This document shows positions 23,282-35,200 of a stretch of 42,380 nucleotides of DNA, piece by piece. Position numbers and translations under genes: made by a program. The DNA lies in assembly GCA_001598975.1 (NCBI GenBank), contig BBXU01000814.1, forward strand, positions 1 to 42,380, given 5' to 3'. The first letter of the stretch is position 1. Every line of letters starts with the position of its first letter. The stretch is from Parachlorella kessleri (taxonomy: Eukaryota > Chlorophyta > Trebouxiophyceae > Chlorellales > Chlorellaceae). Below the pieces are notes generated by a model. That model was given only the letters and a program-made list of their open reading frames with translations. It was not told the origin of the DNA and ran no database searches.

Positions 23282-26200
23282 CTAGCCACCAGCCCGCCGG
23301 GGGCCGTTGAACTTGTTAAATTCCGCAAACTTAGCCCTGTACTCCCCCGCAAGCCGCTCCAGGGCAGAGGCCACGGGGTGAGTGCTGTCCGGGGGCAGCA
23401 GCTGTGCCAGGGAGACCGAGATGGCCCTGACCACATCCACAAAGGCTGAGAGCAGCTGCCAGGCGTCCCCATCCCGCAGGCCGTTGGCCTCCACCAGGGC
23501 GCTCTTCTGCTGGTGCTTCCAGTAGTCCAACACATAACGGTTGAGGGGCACGGGCTGCAGGCCAAAGAGAATGCAGGCAGATGGTGACTGTGTGGCTGGC
23601 ACTGGTCAGCTGCTGCCGCCTACCTACCTGCAGCTGGTATCATAATGGACAGGCTGAGATCAGGGCACGCAAGAGGGATGCAACTGGCTTACGGCAGCAG
23701 AAGCGGAGGCTCTGGAAAGCCAAACAAGGGGAAGCTGCAGCATGTGAATTGCAAACGCCCCAAGCTGCGTGAAGAATGCATGGTGTGAGGTTTGGGCCCT
23801 GGCACCCAGCAAGGTGGATGATTGAACATAGGTGATCAAGCCCACCTCGCCATGCCGATCCACGTGTGCCACCGAGGGCAGCGCCCCCACATCCAGCACC
23901 ACCCCCGCCCTCACGCTGGCAACCAGGTCGTCAATGGACGCAAAGTCGTCGCCGCGGCCCGACAGGGCTGCCCAGGGGGAGCAGACCTGGTAGCGCACAC
24001 GGAGGTCGACCAACAGGCGCTGCAGGCTGCCCGCTGGGGCAGCTGATGGGGAACTGAGGGCGGTGGCCACATCTGCAGTGCAAGTGGGAGGAGCCACACT
24101 CACTTACCAAGCACTGCACGTGGATCCTTCCAGAGGGTGCAGGCTGAGCAGCACGCGGGGTCTGTGTGCAAAGGGCGCAGACCTGAGAACAAGGCAGCCC
24201 TCACTGCCATGTACTCTCACTGCCCGCTGCATGCCTGCCTGGAGCAGTCTTCACTCATTCTACATGTTCCAGCACCTCAGATGCTACTAACAAGGAACAT
24301 GTGCCTGCCTGGCCGCCTGGTGTCCATATGCGTTGAATGAACAGGTGGCTCAACTATTAGCCAGCTACCCCACCTGGCGCAGGACCAGCCGGCAGCTCCA
24401 GGCCCGACAGCGGCAGCCCGTCACCACTCGCGGCCTGCCCTCCACCCTCCAGCTGCAGCCCCTCCACGTAGCAGCGCACATAGTCGGCAAACACGCGCAG
24501 CGCCTGTTGGTTGTGGCGGTCCAGGGCCCGCTGCACCCGGGCGGGAAGCGGCTCCAGCACCACCTGGCAGGGGGCAGGCGGGCACAATGCAGGGGAGGGT
24601 GATGCACGAGCTTGCAAAAACTCCCCTGTGCTGGCTTTTCGTCGATGCTTATTGGCAGTCTGTGGCAGAAAGCAGCACCACCTTCCCATGGGAGCTGGTC
24701 AAGCTTTGCCAAGCACTGAGGCATGCTCTGCCTGCAGCAACCACCCCATGGCGCACCTTGGATGGGGATTGCTTGAAGCGCTCCGGCTGCTGCAGGATGG
24801 CGCGGTGGAGCGGCACCGTCTGGAACAGGTGTGCCAGTATGAGGAGCAGCTTCTCTGCCACCGGCTCAAAGGCATCAGCCGACATCCCTGGCCTGACATC
24901 CCTGCGCAAGGGGACACCCTCGAGGAGAGGTGTTGCAAGGGTGTGCCAGCACCGCCAACAGTTTCCAAGCCGGCGGTCCAAGGGGCAACTCCCACTCTAC
25001 AATGGACAACCCAGCCGACCAAACAGGGAAGCATTCGATATGTATAGGATCAGTGTGAAACCCCCCTATGTCAGGACAAGGTCAATTGTGTACTGTGGAA
25101 AACCCGTTGCATTCCCTAGCTGATGCAGGCCTCACCAGACCATCAGCAGCTTGTTCACCCACGCAACACTATTCAAAGGGAGGTTCTGCTGCATCTACGG
25201 TAGTACGCATCTACGGTAGTACACTTGAGCATGGGAAACCCAACCAAGACCAACAAAGTCGTGTAGCATGGCAACAGGAAAAAGCTGCCAGAAGGTGTGC
25301 TGCCCAGTGCAAGCACGCCAGCCAGGACAGCTTCGCAGGCAGGAAGGAGGTCAAGGCACTGCGGCGGCACCCACTTGCATATGTCGTCCAGCACCCCGCA
25401 GCGCAGCAGGCCTGCGAATGCCAGGTTGGCAGGGTCCGTCCAGTGCAGGTGGCACAGCATGCCCGCCAGCCCTGCAGGGAGGAGCCACGGCGCTGATCCC
25501 TGTAGTGATGGAACTTGGGACTGGTACGGTCATCCAGGGCAGTGGGCTTTTTAACCAAGGCGCCTGCCAGCACTGTCACTTGCTTTAGCAGCAACCTGCC
25601 AGCTGGGCAGATCTTGCCAAAAAAGGGACACAACACACCCTGCTACCCACCTACTGGCTCTCCCCTCAGCCCGATGGCCCCGCTGCGCATCAGGTACTCG
25701 GTAGAGAATCTGAACAGGTGCTGCACCTGCTGCAGCAGCCCTGGGTTCCTGGCAGCGTAGAAGGGCTGCCGGAACAGCACCGCCAGCGTGTCGGCTGCCA
25801 AGGCCCCTGCCGGGTCGCACACAGCACCGCCCCCTGCTGCTGCGGCTGACAGGGCCTTGCGCTGGGAAGACGACCTCGGTGCTGCTGCTGTTGCTGCCTT
25901 TGATGCCACGGCGGAGTGGAGGGCGAGCGCTCGCAGGCAGAGGGAGACGGTGAGGGGGAAGTGGCCCAGCAGGTGAGGCACGGGAGACACCTGCAGCACA
26001 CAAAGGGCACACGACTTGCACGGCAGGAAGCTGGCATTGCTATGTACCATGGGCTTGCATGCCAGCACAAACACTCGTGGACCGTATGTGTTCCATTATG
26101 CCTTCAAACGATGCAAGCTGCTACAGATGAGCGGCATCACTTGTTGGCTCCAAGGCTGGGAGGGGCGGAGGATGTTGCCTCGCCTCAAGGCAGCCAGCCC

Positions 26201-29200
26201 AACCTGCAGGTGTCATGCACATGCTGCTACTTTCATGGCCTGTGGTCTGCAGCCCAAATCATCAGGATGGCGATAGACCCAGCTCCCACCACCCCTTGAA
26301 GCTGTAGTCCCCACGCCCACTCGCTCACTCACCATGAGGCTGCGCACTTTGCGCGGCCCCACCCCAAAGAAGACCACGTGGCCCAGGGGGTCAAAGCCGC
26401 GCCGCCCCGCCCGCCCCATCATCTGACGAAATTGCAAAGCTGAGAGGAAGATGTGGTCGCCCAGGAAGACCACGGTGCGGCAGGGCATGTTGATGCCAAA
26501 GGCAAGGGTGCCAGTGGCAATTACCACCTGGACAAGGGTGAAGAGGAGGGGGTCGGGGTGTGTGTCCGCTCATGGCTTTGACACCACCAGCTTTCCTGTC
26601 ACTGGCGCGAATAGACACAATGAAACAGCGCTGTGGGAAAGGCTGTCCAAACTTCTGAGGAGAGCAGCTTTAGCATTGATATGATGGAAGACAGGTAAAT
26701 CTCCCAATGTTGCTGTATGGACAAAATATAGCCCACTACAAGCTGGCAAGGCCCGTCAAGCCCCACGAGGAGCCAAGCCTGAACCGAGGGACCAAGTCCT
26801 TAAAGCTCCTCACGTGTGCACTGCTGACTGCTTACAGTAGCTACCGCTTACTCTGGAGTAGGGGGTTCCATGTACCCCCTCCCCCCCTCCCCCACTTAGG
26901 GTCCACTCACCCTCAGGTGCCCCGCCCTGAAGAGGATCTCCACCGTCTGGCGGTACACCTTGGGCAGGCCCCCGTGGTGGATGCCCACCCCCCGCCTCAG
27001 CCCCCGGATAAGTGGGTCGTCGTCCTCCATGGTGCTGCTGGTGCGGAGCACGTCCTGGATCAGCTCCTCCACGTCGGATGCCGACAGCCGCTTAGGCTTG
27101 CCTGCGAGGGGTGAGGGCAGCACACACGCACACGCATGGGGGTAGGCAGCAGGCAGGCAGGCAGGCTGCGTGTGGAGGCCAGCCAGCCAGCCAGCCAGCC
27201 GGACTTGTTGGAACTCTCCCCATGAGTAAGCGTGTCCACAGCCCACAGGTCTCACGAGCTGTGCCAAACAAAGGCTGAAGCCTGCTAGTGCAAGCATTGC
27301 GCTGCACATGGAGCCAGAACTTCTCATTTGATTCACAGCACTGCAACACCACAGGCCAGGCAGGTACCCCGTCAAGTGTGGATAAGCGTTTGTGGAACTG
27401 CCTTGCTTACCTTCAAGCCCAAAAAACAAGGAGGCGTAACATGCTGATCTCTATTTAGCAATGCCGCTACTAGCAAGGCGCAGCCATCCACAACACAACC
27501 TACCTGCCAGGCTGAATTCTGGCAACACAGCGTCTTCGTCAAACCCGGGCTCCCCTAGCCCATCCTCTCCCCCGTCCCAGCCGCCCCCTGCCTGCTGCCG
27601 GGCCGCCTCAGCTTTGTCCCTCTTGGCTTTAGCAGCCTTGGCGGCACGCTCGGCCTCCTGCCGCTTGCCTTCGTACTTGGCAGCGTTTCGCTGACGGTCA
27701 GACGCCTCGCAGGCCTGCCAGGCGGGTGGTGGGTGGGTGGTATGTGGTTGGCACAGAGGGCGCATCAAGTGCTGGACATGGCAACCCCTATGTAACCCCA
27801 GTGCTCAGGTCTCAGATGTACCCGCCCTCCCCAGTCTTTTGCAGGGGTTCCGAGAAGACGCAGCTGTGGTGTGTACAGCCGGCCTGATGCCATGCTGTTC
27901 CACCCTCCAGGTCACTAAACATCTTTCTGTAAATGGCAGGTGGACGGCTCAGAGCGGCTTCTGACAATTCAACTCCCCACCCTGAGCTAGTTTACCATTC
28001 TGCGTTGGCCAGAGTGCAGCACATTAGAAGCCATCAATCCTCCCTATTCTCGTTGTCCCGCACCCACCTCTAGGTAGGCCACCAAGGTCTCTGCCAGGGA
28101 GTGGCACTTGTTGCGCTCAAAGTTGAAGGCGATGCAGGGCAGCTTGTTGGCCTGCACCAGGTCCAGCACCAGACCCACAAACGCGCCCCCTCCCTGCACA
28201 CACAAGCGCGGCGGTGGGTTACCATACACAGACGCAGGAAGGAAGGAAATGATGGGACTTTCCTGAAATCAAGATCCAGGTGTCAGAACGTGTTGCCAGC
28301 AGTACAAGAATTTCCATGGTTGCCACCCAAGGTAGCATCCTTCATGAAGGAGAGACCACAGTGGCACCTGCTGCAGCGCTGTCTTTGCATAAAGAGGACT
28401 CTACCCATGCTGCACTCCGCGATACCAACACTGGCACCCCCGTCACTTACGCCAAGGTTGGAAGGGTGCTCCACCGGCTCTTGGTAGCTCCTGTTCCTGA
28501 TGGCTGCCAGCGCTGCTGCGACAGCATCCCGCCCTTCTTGGCAGCCGCCACTTGCCCACTCCAGCAGCAGGGCCTTCAGCTCGGCCTCGTAGGCCCGCAC
28601 CTGGCCCCGCGTGAGGAATGGGCTGGGAAGCGGTTGTGCCGGCGGGGGCTGACTGCTGGCAGCGGTGAGTGCTGGGGAGCTGCTTGCAGGGTCGGCGCTG
28701 GAAAAGTATGTTTCGGGTGACAGGGCTTCCAGTTGTGAAACAGCCTGCAAGCATGAGTTAGTTTGGAGGTCACCTACTTGATGTCAGCGCCAACAGACCC
28801 TGCTGCACTATTTCGGCAGGAGGCCACAGGCCAGGAGGCACACACAAAGCACACTAGTTGCCATGATGTTTTTCTCCTCCGGTGGCTCCAGCCAAGAAGC
28901 AAGGCCCAGAAGGGCATGGGGACAAGTAGACTGGGCATTGCCAGCTCACCGCATCACACCAGGCCGAGCTGCCATGCTCTTGCTGTTGGCCCTGCAGTGC
29001 GCTGTGCATGCTGTCATACAGCTCCTCCACGTCAGCCGGCTCAAGCGACAGCTCTGGAGGGAAGCTACCCTGCAGCACGGAGGGCAGGCACACAAGGACA
29101 CCTTCAACATGAGAATGCAATAAGAGGCATCTATTGCGGGCCGCTTGTCCTCCAGCAGATGCGTACGGTCCCTGCCTGCTGCACTGTACGGCTAGCTCAC

Positions 29201-32200
29201 AAGTTCTACCACAATGTCTGCCACTCCACAACTATTGGCATGCCAATTATACAATTTCCGACTGCCTCCAGAACAGTGGAGAAAACAACCAAAGCTTTGG
29301 GGCGTTAGAAAGGCCCTCCGGCCTTGGGTTGTCTGCCTGCCCCGTAAACACCCACACCCCCATGTAATCCGGTGTGGCCAAGTCCTGCGCTATGGCCGAC
29401 TTGCCTGCTCCAGGTCCGGTACCTCAAGTGCCCCCAGGGGGTTCATGCGGGCAAGCGAGCCGCTGGGGCCTACCACCCCGACCCCCTCCCCTGCTGAGCC
29501 TGCTGCTGTGGCGGGCGCCCTGCAACCTGGGCCACCTGCCTTGAGGCCCCTGCCAGCCAGGCCCTCAGCAGCACCCTCCAGGCTGGCGATGTGGGTGGAG
29601 ATGGCTGGGAAGCTGTCCCGCATGATGCCATCCTGCCCAGCTACAAGTTCCGCAGTGGAGCTGAGGCTGGTGTCCCCCTGAGGCAACTGGTATGCCTTTT
29701 CGGAAATCTCTTCTGCCATCAGCACCGCCTCAAGTCCAAGGCCCTCCTGCTGACAGCCAGCGCGAAGATCCCACGGGCGCGTGGCACGCTCCTTAAGCAG
29801 CTGCAGGCAACTGGGTGTGTAGGTGTGCAGCCTAAGGTCCGAGTGGCGAGCCGTGTGCTGGATGAGCTGCACCTCGTAATGGCTCGGCCCCGCCAGAGCT
29901 GGCTGCCTGCCTGCTGCCTGGTCCTGCTGCGCCTGCAGCTGCTTCACGCTGGCCAGCCAGTCGCGGAACTCCTTGGGGTTGCCTGCAGGCATAACAGCAG
30001 GAGGCCGGTCAGCAAGGTCCACAGCACAACAGTGGCGCCTGGGTGCTAATAAGAGTTCTGGCTGGGGCTGAAGCAGAGCGTGTCATGGGTCATGTGCACC
30101 GTCGGCTCACCATGCTGGACGTCACGCTGGCGGTGAAAATGCTATCATGATGCCAGTTGTAGTTGTGGTGGCCAGCTTGCCATCTTGTGCATACTGGAAG
30201 CCAGCCCCCATCTTTTCAAGGTCTCACAGTCAATGTATACACTTAGCATGGGAAGCATAGAGGCTGGTAGTGCGATGCCTGCAGGTGGAAACATCCCACC
30301 GCTGTTGCTTCTGCTGCACACTCACCTATGGTGGCTGAGAGTGCCAGGAAGGGGCAGCGCAGCAGCAGCAGGATGTGCTCCCAAATGGAGCCGGCACCGT
30401 CGCGGGCGCCGCCCTCGCCAAGGTGCACCTCACGCATGCAGTGCACCTGCCAAGCAAGCACAGTGACCAGCTTGCAGCCTTCTCCTCCTAATGACAGTGA
30501 ATTGGCAGCACCGCAAGTGCATGGCGCCCATCCTAGCCTTCCTCATGCATGCCAGCGCCAGGCATTGGGCAGCACTTCCACATAATGCAGGTCAATTGAC
30601 AGGGCAGCCGTCTCACTGCCATGAGACATGCGATCTTGGTGCAATTTGTCTCTTTGAACTACATATCTCAAGGCCGCCCTCGCATCCGCTCCACTTGCCA
30701 AGCACAGATAGTTAAGGGGTTCCTCAGGGGGGTTCACCAGGGGGGCTGGTCCTGTGAGTGACTCAGCAGGTCTAGGAGAACCCAGGCTCACCTCGTCAAG
30801 GATGACATATCTGATGTTGCGCACCCGCTCCTGGGCCGATGGCGACAGCAGCAGTATCTCCAGGCACGCTGGCACCGTCACCAGGATGCGGCACTTCTCT
30901 ACGTTCTGCCTGCATCCAGGGAGGGGCATGCCGGTGTACTGTCGTATCACTTCTGGACCTCCACCAGTGTCATCCCCAGCGCCCGCTACCAGCTTTTTGA
31001 TGAGCTGCAGGGCCCTGGGTGCTCGGCTGCGAAGCCATTGACCACAATTGTAGTACAAGGACATCAGTAGGGGACAAATAGCTCAGGTCATGGTGAAAGC
31101 ACGGAGGCCATCTTGTAGCTGCAAATCCAGACGTACGAGGTTCCTACCTGTAGTCGCGCGTGAACACTCCCATGGTCACCTCTTCGCTGTTGAAATCCCT
31201 ATAGACCTGTAGCACAGCCACAAGCAGGCATGTGTTATTAACGTGCCTTACCCACACACCAGCCAACCTTCTGTTCTAGCCAGTCTCCCAGTCCGTGCAA
31301 GATTGGCTGGGTCAGCCACCTCTCTGCCTGGCTTAGGCGACCCGCGCAAAGCAGTCTTGCGTGTCAGACTGGTTCTGCTTTTGGGGGCCGCACGGGAGCA
31401 TGGCCGGGTGGAGGTACGCTGTTGGACTAGGCTGGACCAAACTGCCAGCTTGACCTGCCAGCTACACATGCCAGCCGCACCTCCGCCACCCATCTGCGCC
31501 GCCACCTTGATGGCAGGGTGGCCCAATCATATTTAATAACTCGTAGGCACCCCCTCTAGACAGGGCTGGACCTGCCGCCCCACCTGTGCCGCCACCTGGT
31601 TGACGAGTGGCTTGGTGGGCGCCACAAACACCACCAGGCCCTGGGGGTCTCCCTCCGCCCTGACCACTGCGTTGATGCAGTAGGAGGAGATGAAGGTCTT
31701 GCCGGAGGAGGTGGGGGCCACGATGAGCGCGGATGAGCCGGTGTCGATGGCGTCAAGCACCTGGGGTAAGGCACAGCAATGCTGCTGGCTCAAGCTGGGG
31801 TAGGCGTGAAGCGGCAGCAGCTTACCAAGCAATGGAAGGGTGGCGCTGTCACGGGGACAGGCTGCCACCATCCGAAGTGTACCCACAATGAGCATGCCCA
31901 ATGTTGCAAAGCGGGCATCCCTGGCAGGCTTGCTAGAGTCAACGAAAAGTTACCTCCCTCCATTGCACCCACCAACAAACAGTTGACATAGACCTGTCAG
32001 CAAAACTCACCCGCCGCTGCCATGGGTCTGGGTTGAAAGACTCTACGCGAGGGTCTCTCTTTGGCGGGGTGTCGTGAGGCAGCAGGTGGCCACAGTGCCG
32101 TAGCTGAAACCTTGCGTCACTCAGTCCTACTCCGCCGCTGGTGGTGCTGCTGCTGCCATTTGTGACCACACTGCTGCTGCTGTTGCCGCCCTTGCCGCTG

Positions 32201-35200
32201 GAGCTCTTGCTGTGGTCCTTCACCTTGCGGCTAGCACTGGCAGCTGCCCTGCGGTCTTGCATGGGTGCGCTGAGCGCTGCCACAGACGCGGCAGAGGCTG
32301 GGAGGTTCAGCGTTTGGAGCGCCTTGATGCAAGCGGCGGCCGCCTCTTGCTTAGCTTCGCCGCCAACCCCTGCGCCGCCGCTGTCGCTGCTGCCACTAGC
32401 CCTGCTCTCACCAACATTGGCAGGGTTCAGCAGGCCCTTGCGGACAACACCAGCCACCGCCGCCCACAGCTGCACTGCAACCGCCATCCTCCCACCATCA
32501 GTGCTGCCAGGGCCACCGCTTGGCCCTGCCACAGAGCAGGCCTTCTGAGCCCCTACTGCCGCCTCTTTCCAAGCCGCAGTCAACTGCTGTACAGCCCAGG
32601 TGCCAGCAGCAAGATAAATAGCCGGGGCCTTGGCAGCAAAGCCAGCTAGCAGGGACTCAAACTCGGCATCAAACTGCGGGGTCCACCCCGAGGCTTCGAG
32701 GCTGCCAGCAAGCCGCGGCCTCAGTGCCAGCCACTGCTGGTCGGCGCTGTCGCCGCGCTTGCTTTCCAGCACCGCCTGAAAGGCAGCATGCACCAACGGC
32801 CCAGGTGAGGCTCGAGCCACCTCTGGATAACAGAGACTGGAGTCACGACCACCTTGCCAAACCGAGCAGTCTGGAAGCACAGGTCCGACAAATGCTACAG
32901 TGACAACAGTGCTTCTTGTTGGTCCCATTTGGGGGACTTACGACAGCATGGTCAGGTGGCGGTACGCTGTCAGACTAGCCTAGACTAGACAACAGTGCAC
33001 CAGATGAACAGCTGCAGTAGTATGCTGCTCCACCCCTCGCACCCAGCCATTTACCGAGTTCTGCTGGCGGAGAACGTCGATCTTCTTAGGGGCTGGAACC
33101 TTCTTTCCGCACTTAGATTTAGCATGGCCTGCACCTGCTATCAAGGCAGGAGAATATGCAGTCGGGGCGTCACCACCCACAGAACATCATATGTCAGAGT
33201 CTACGCTTAAATGCCCTACATGTAATTACCGAATTCAACACGGCCGCTGAAAAGCCCTACATGTAATTACTACAATCAACATGGCCGCTTGCTGGTAGGC
33301 ATACGGGTGACGAATGGACACTATCTCCCGCCACTTGGTCCAACTAGGTCCTGGGCTAGTTGAGATGACATCGACAGACAACACCTAAAAACGGCCATGG
33401 CCTCAGCAAAACTACAGCGCTGCCAAGGACGCACCCAACACAGCAGGCAGCTCTTAGGTTTGCAGTGAACAGAGCACTCACCTTGTGCGCTGATGGGACC
33501 CCAGAGCCACTTGCCAGTACTTTGCTGCTCCGGGCCACAGGCTTGGAGAACTTGGACGTGTCCAGACTCTGAGAATACCTGCATCCACACAACAGACAAA
33601 TGCTCGTCCGGACTGTGCACTACCATACAACCCTTCCCTTTCGTAGAATACAGCTGTAACAGTCAACCCCAAGGCTGGCACAGGAACAACCCCACCACCA
33701 TCCTGTGACGGGGGTGTAACCCATCACACAAACACCATATGGTGGCAGAGGCAGTCAGGATAGCAGCCGTGTCCCACATGGTAAGGTGGCGATAATACAT
33801 CTGGAGCCCCCGCCCGGTGTCCTTGGACTTGTCCAGGAGCCTCTCCATGGCCAGCTTCTCCTGCTCAGCTGCATTGCGGTTGTTGCCGCTGGCGAGCAGA
33901 TGCCCAATCTTGTCCAACCACCCTTGAGCTTGCCGCCTGCAGCACAGGCAGGCAGGTAGGCAGGCGAGGGCGCCGGGATAACACACAGCGCCAGCCGGGG
34001 CTTATTGTGCGACACTGGTGCTGGAACTCCTAACTCATGGACTTAGCACGATGGTTGTTTGGGAGATTGGGAGCGCAGCACCTGCAGTAAAGTGCCCTGC
34101 TGGATAAGCAGAACAGACTGTATTGACTGCCGCAGCAGCTACAGGGACACCAGCTGTTCATATTGGGAATCCCGCTACTGGATACCCCTGCCAACAGAGC
34201 GCCAGTGGGGTGAAGCCTACGAGCCTTGCTGGACTCACCTGATGCCAGGGGGCAGGTTGGCAGCAACAGCTATCTCTTCCAGGCTCATGCCCGCCAGGCT
34301 AACTCTCTCCTCCCGCTCCAGCTGCTGCAGAGACTGCTCATCAATGGGCCCGCCTGCAGTGGTACGGACCAGAAGATACATTCACTTCTCCCCAGCTTGT
34401 TCAAAAGGGCAGGCTCCCTTGCACATACTACTGTTCTCTCCAAGCTGACATTTACATTACCTGTTCTAACATCTCTCACCGCTGTCACAGCTTGCGCACC
34501 ATCCACAATGCCAGCGACGGCGTGAAAAGACCATGAGTGTCTGCCATATACCGAGGTGCCCCACAGGATGCAATAGCCAGGGCTCACCTGTGTGCCAGTG
34601 ATAGTTGGCGCCATACCCTGCCTGCTGCGCCTCCAGCACTTGCTTCACCTCCTGGCTGCCAAGCTCGTGGAACTGCAGGGAAGTGCTGCCAGTGCCGCCT
34701 GACACAGCCTCCACCAGCCCATTACCAACCACAGGCAGCAACCTTACTGGGGAAGCAGGTGAGGCCCTGTTGGCTGGCTCAGGCGCCCCTGGGGTGGCCG
34801 GTGCTGGCACTTCCGCTGGGTTATTGCTGGCTCTCCCGGTGCTAGAACTGCTGTCGTTCGGCCCCTTGGCTGGGAAGTGCTCCCACGTGCCTCCCGCAGC
34901 CTGCCAGCTGGTCTGGACAAGGCCCACTATCCCGTGCAGCTCCTCTTCCTCAGCAGGACTCAAAGCTAGCCTTGCCCCACCTGCCAACCCCCAGACAATG
35001 ACGTGCAGCAGCCGGCCGTCCAGCCAATCTGCCATGCTGACATCAAGTGCCAACTGGCAAGGCACCGGTGCCACTGCTTGGGGCCCCGGTACTGCTGGCC
35101 TACTGGCGATGGCACCTGTAGCTACATTTGCAGCAGTTGAGCTGCCACCTGCTGCACTGCTGAGGCTGCCGAGGCTGCTAGCGGCCTGGATCAGGGATGC

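Noticed and set aside
32141..32649. Plus-strand open frames opposite helicase exon 7
   Set aside because: They oppose the Ser/Ala/Gly-rich part of exon 7, where low complexity keeps all frames open. The minus strand matches DDX60 on both sides.
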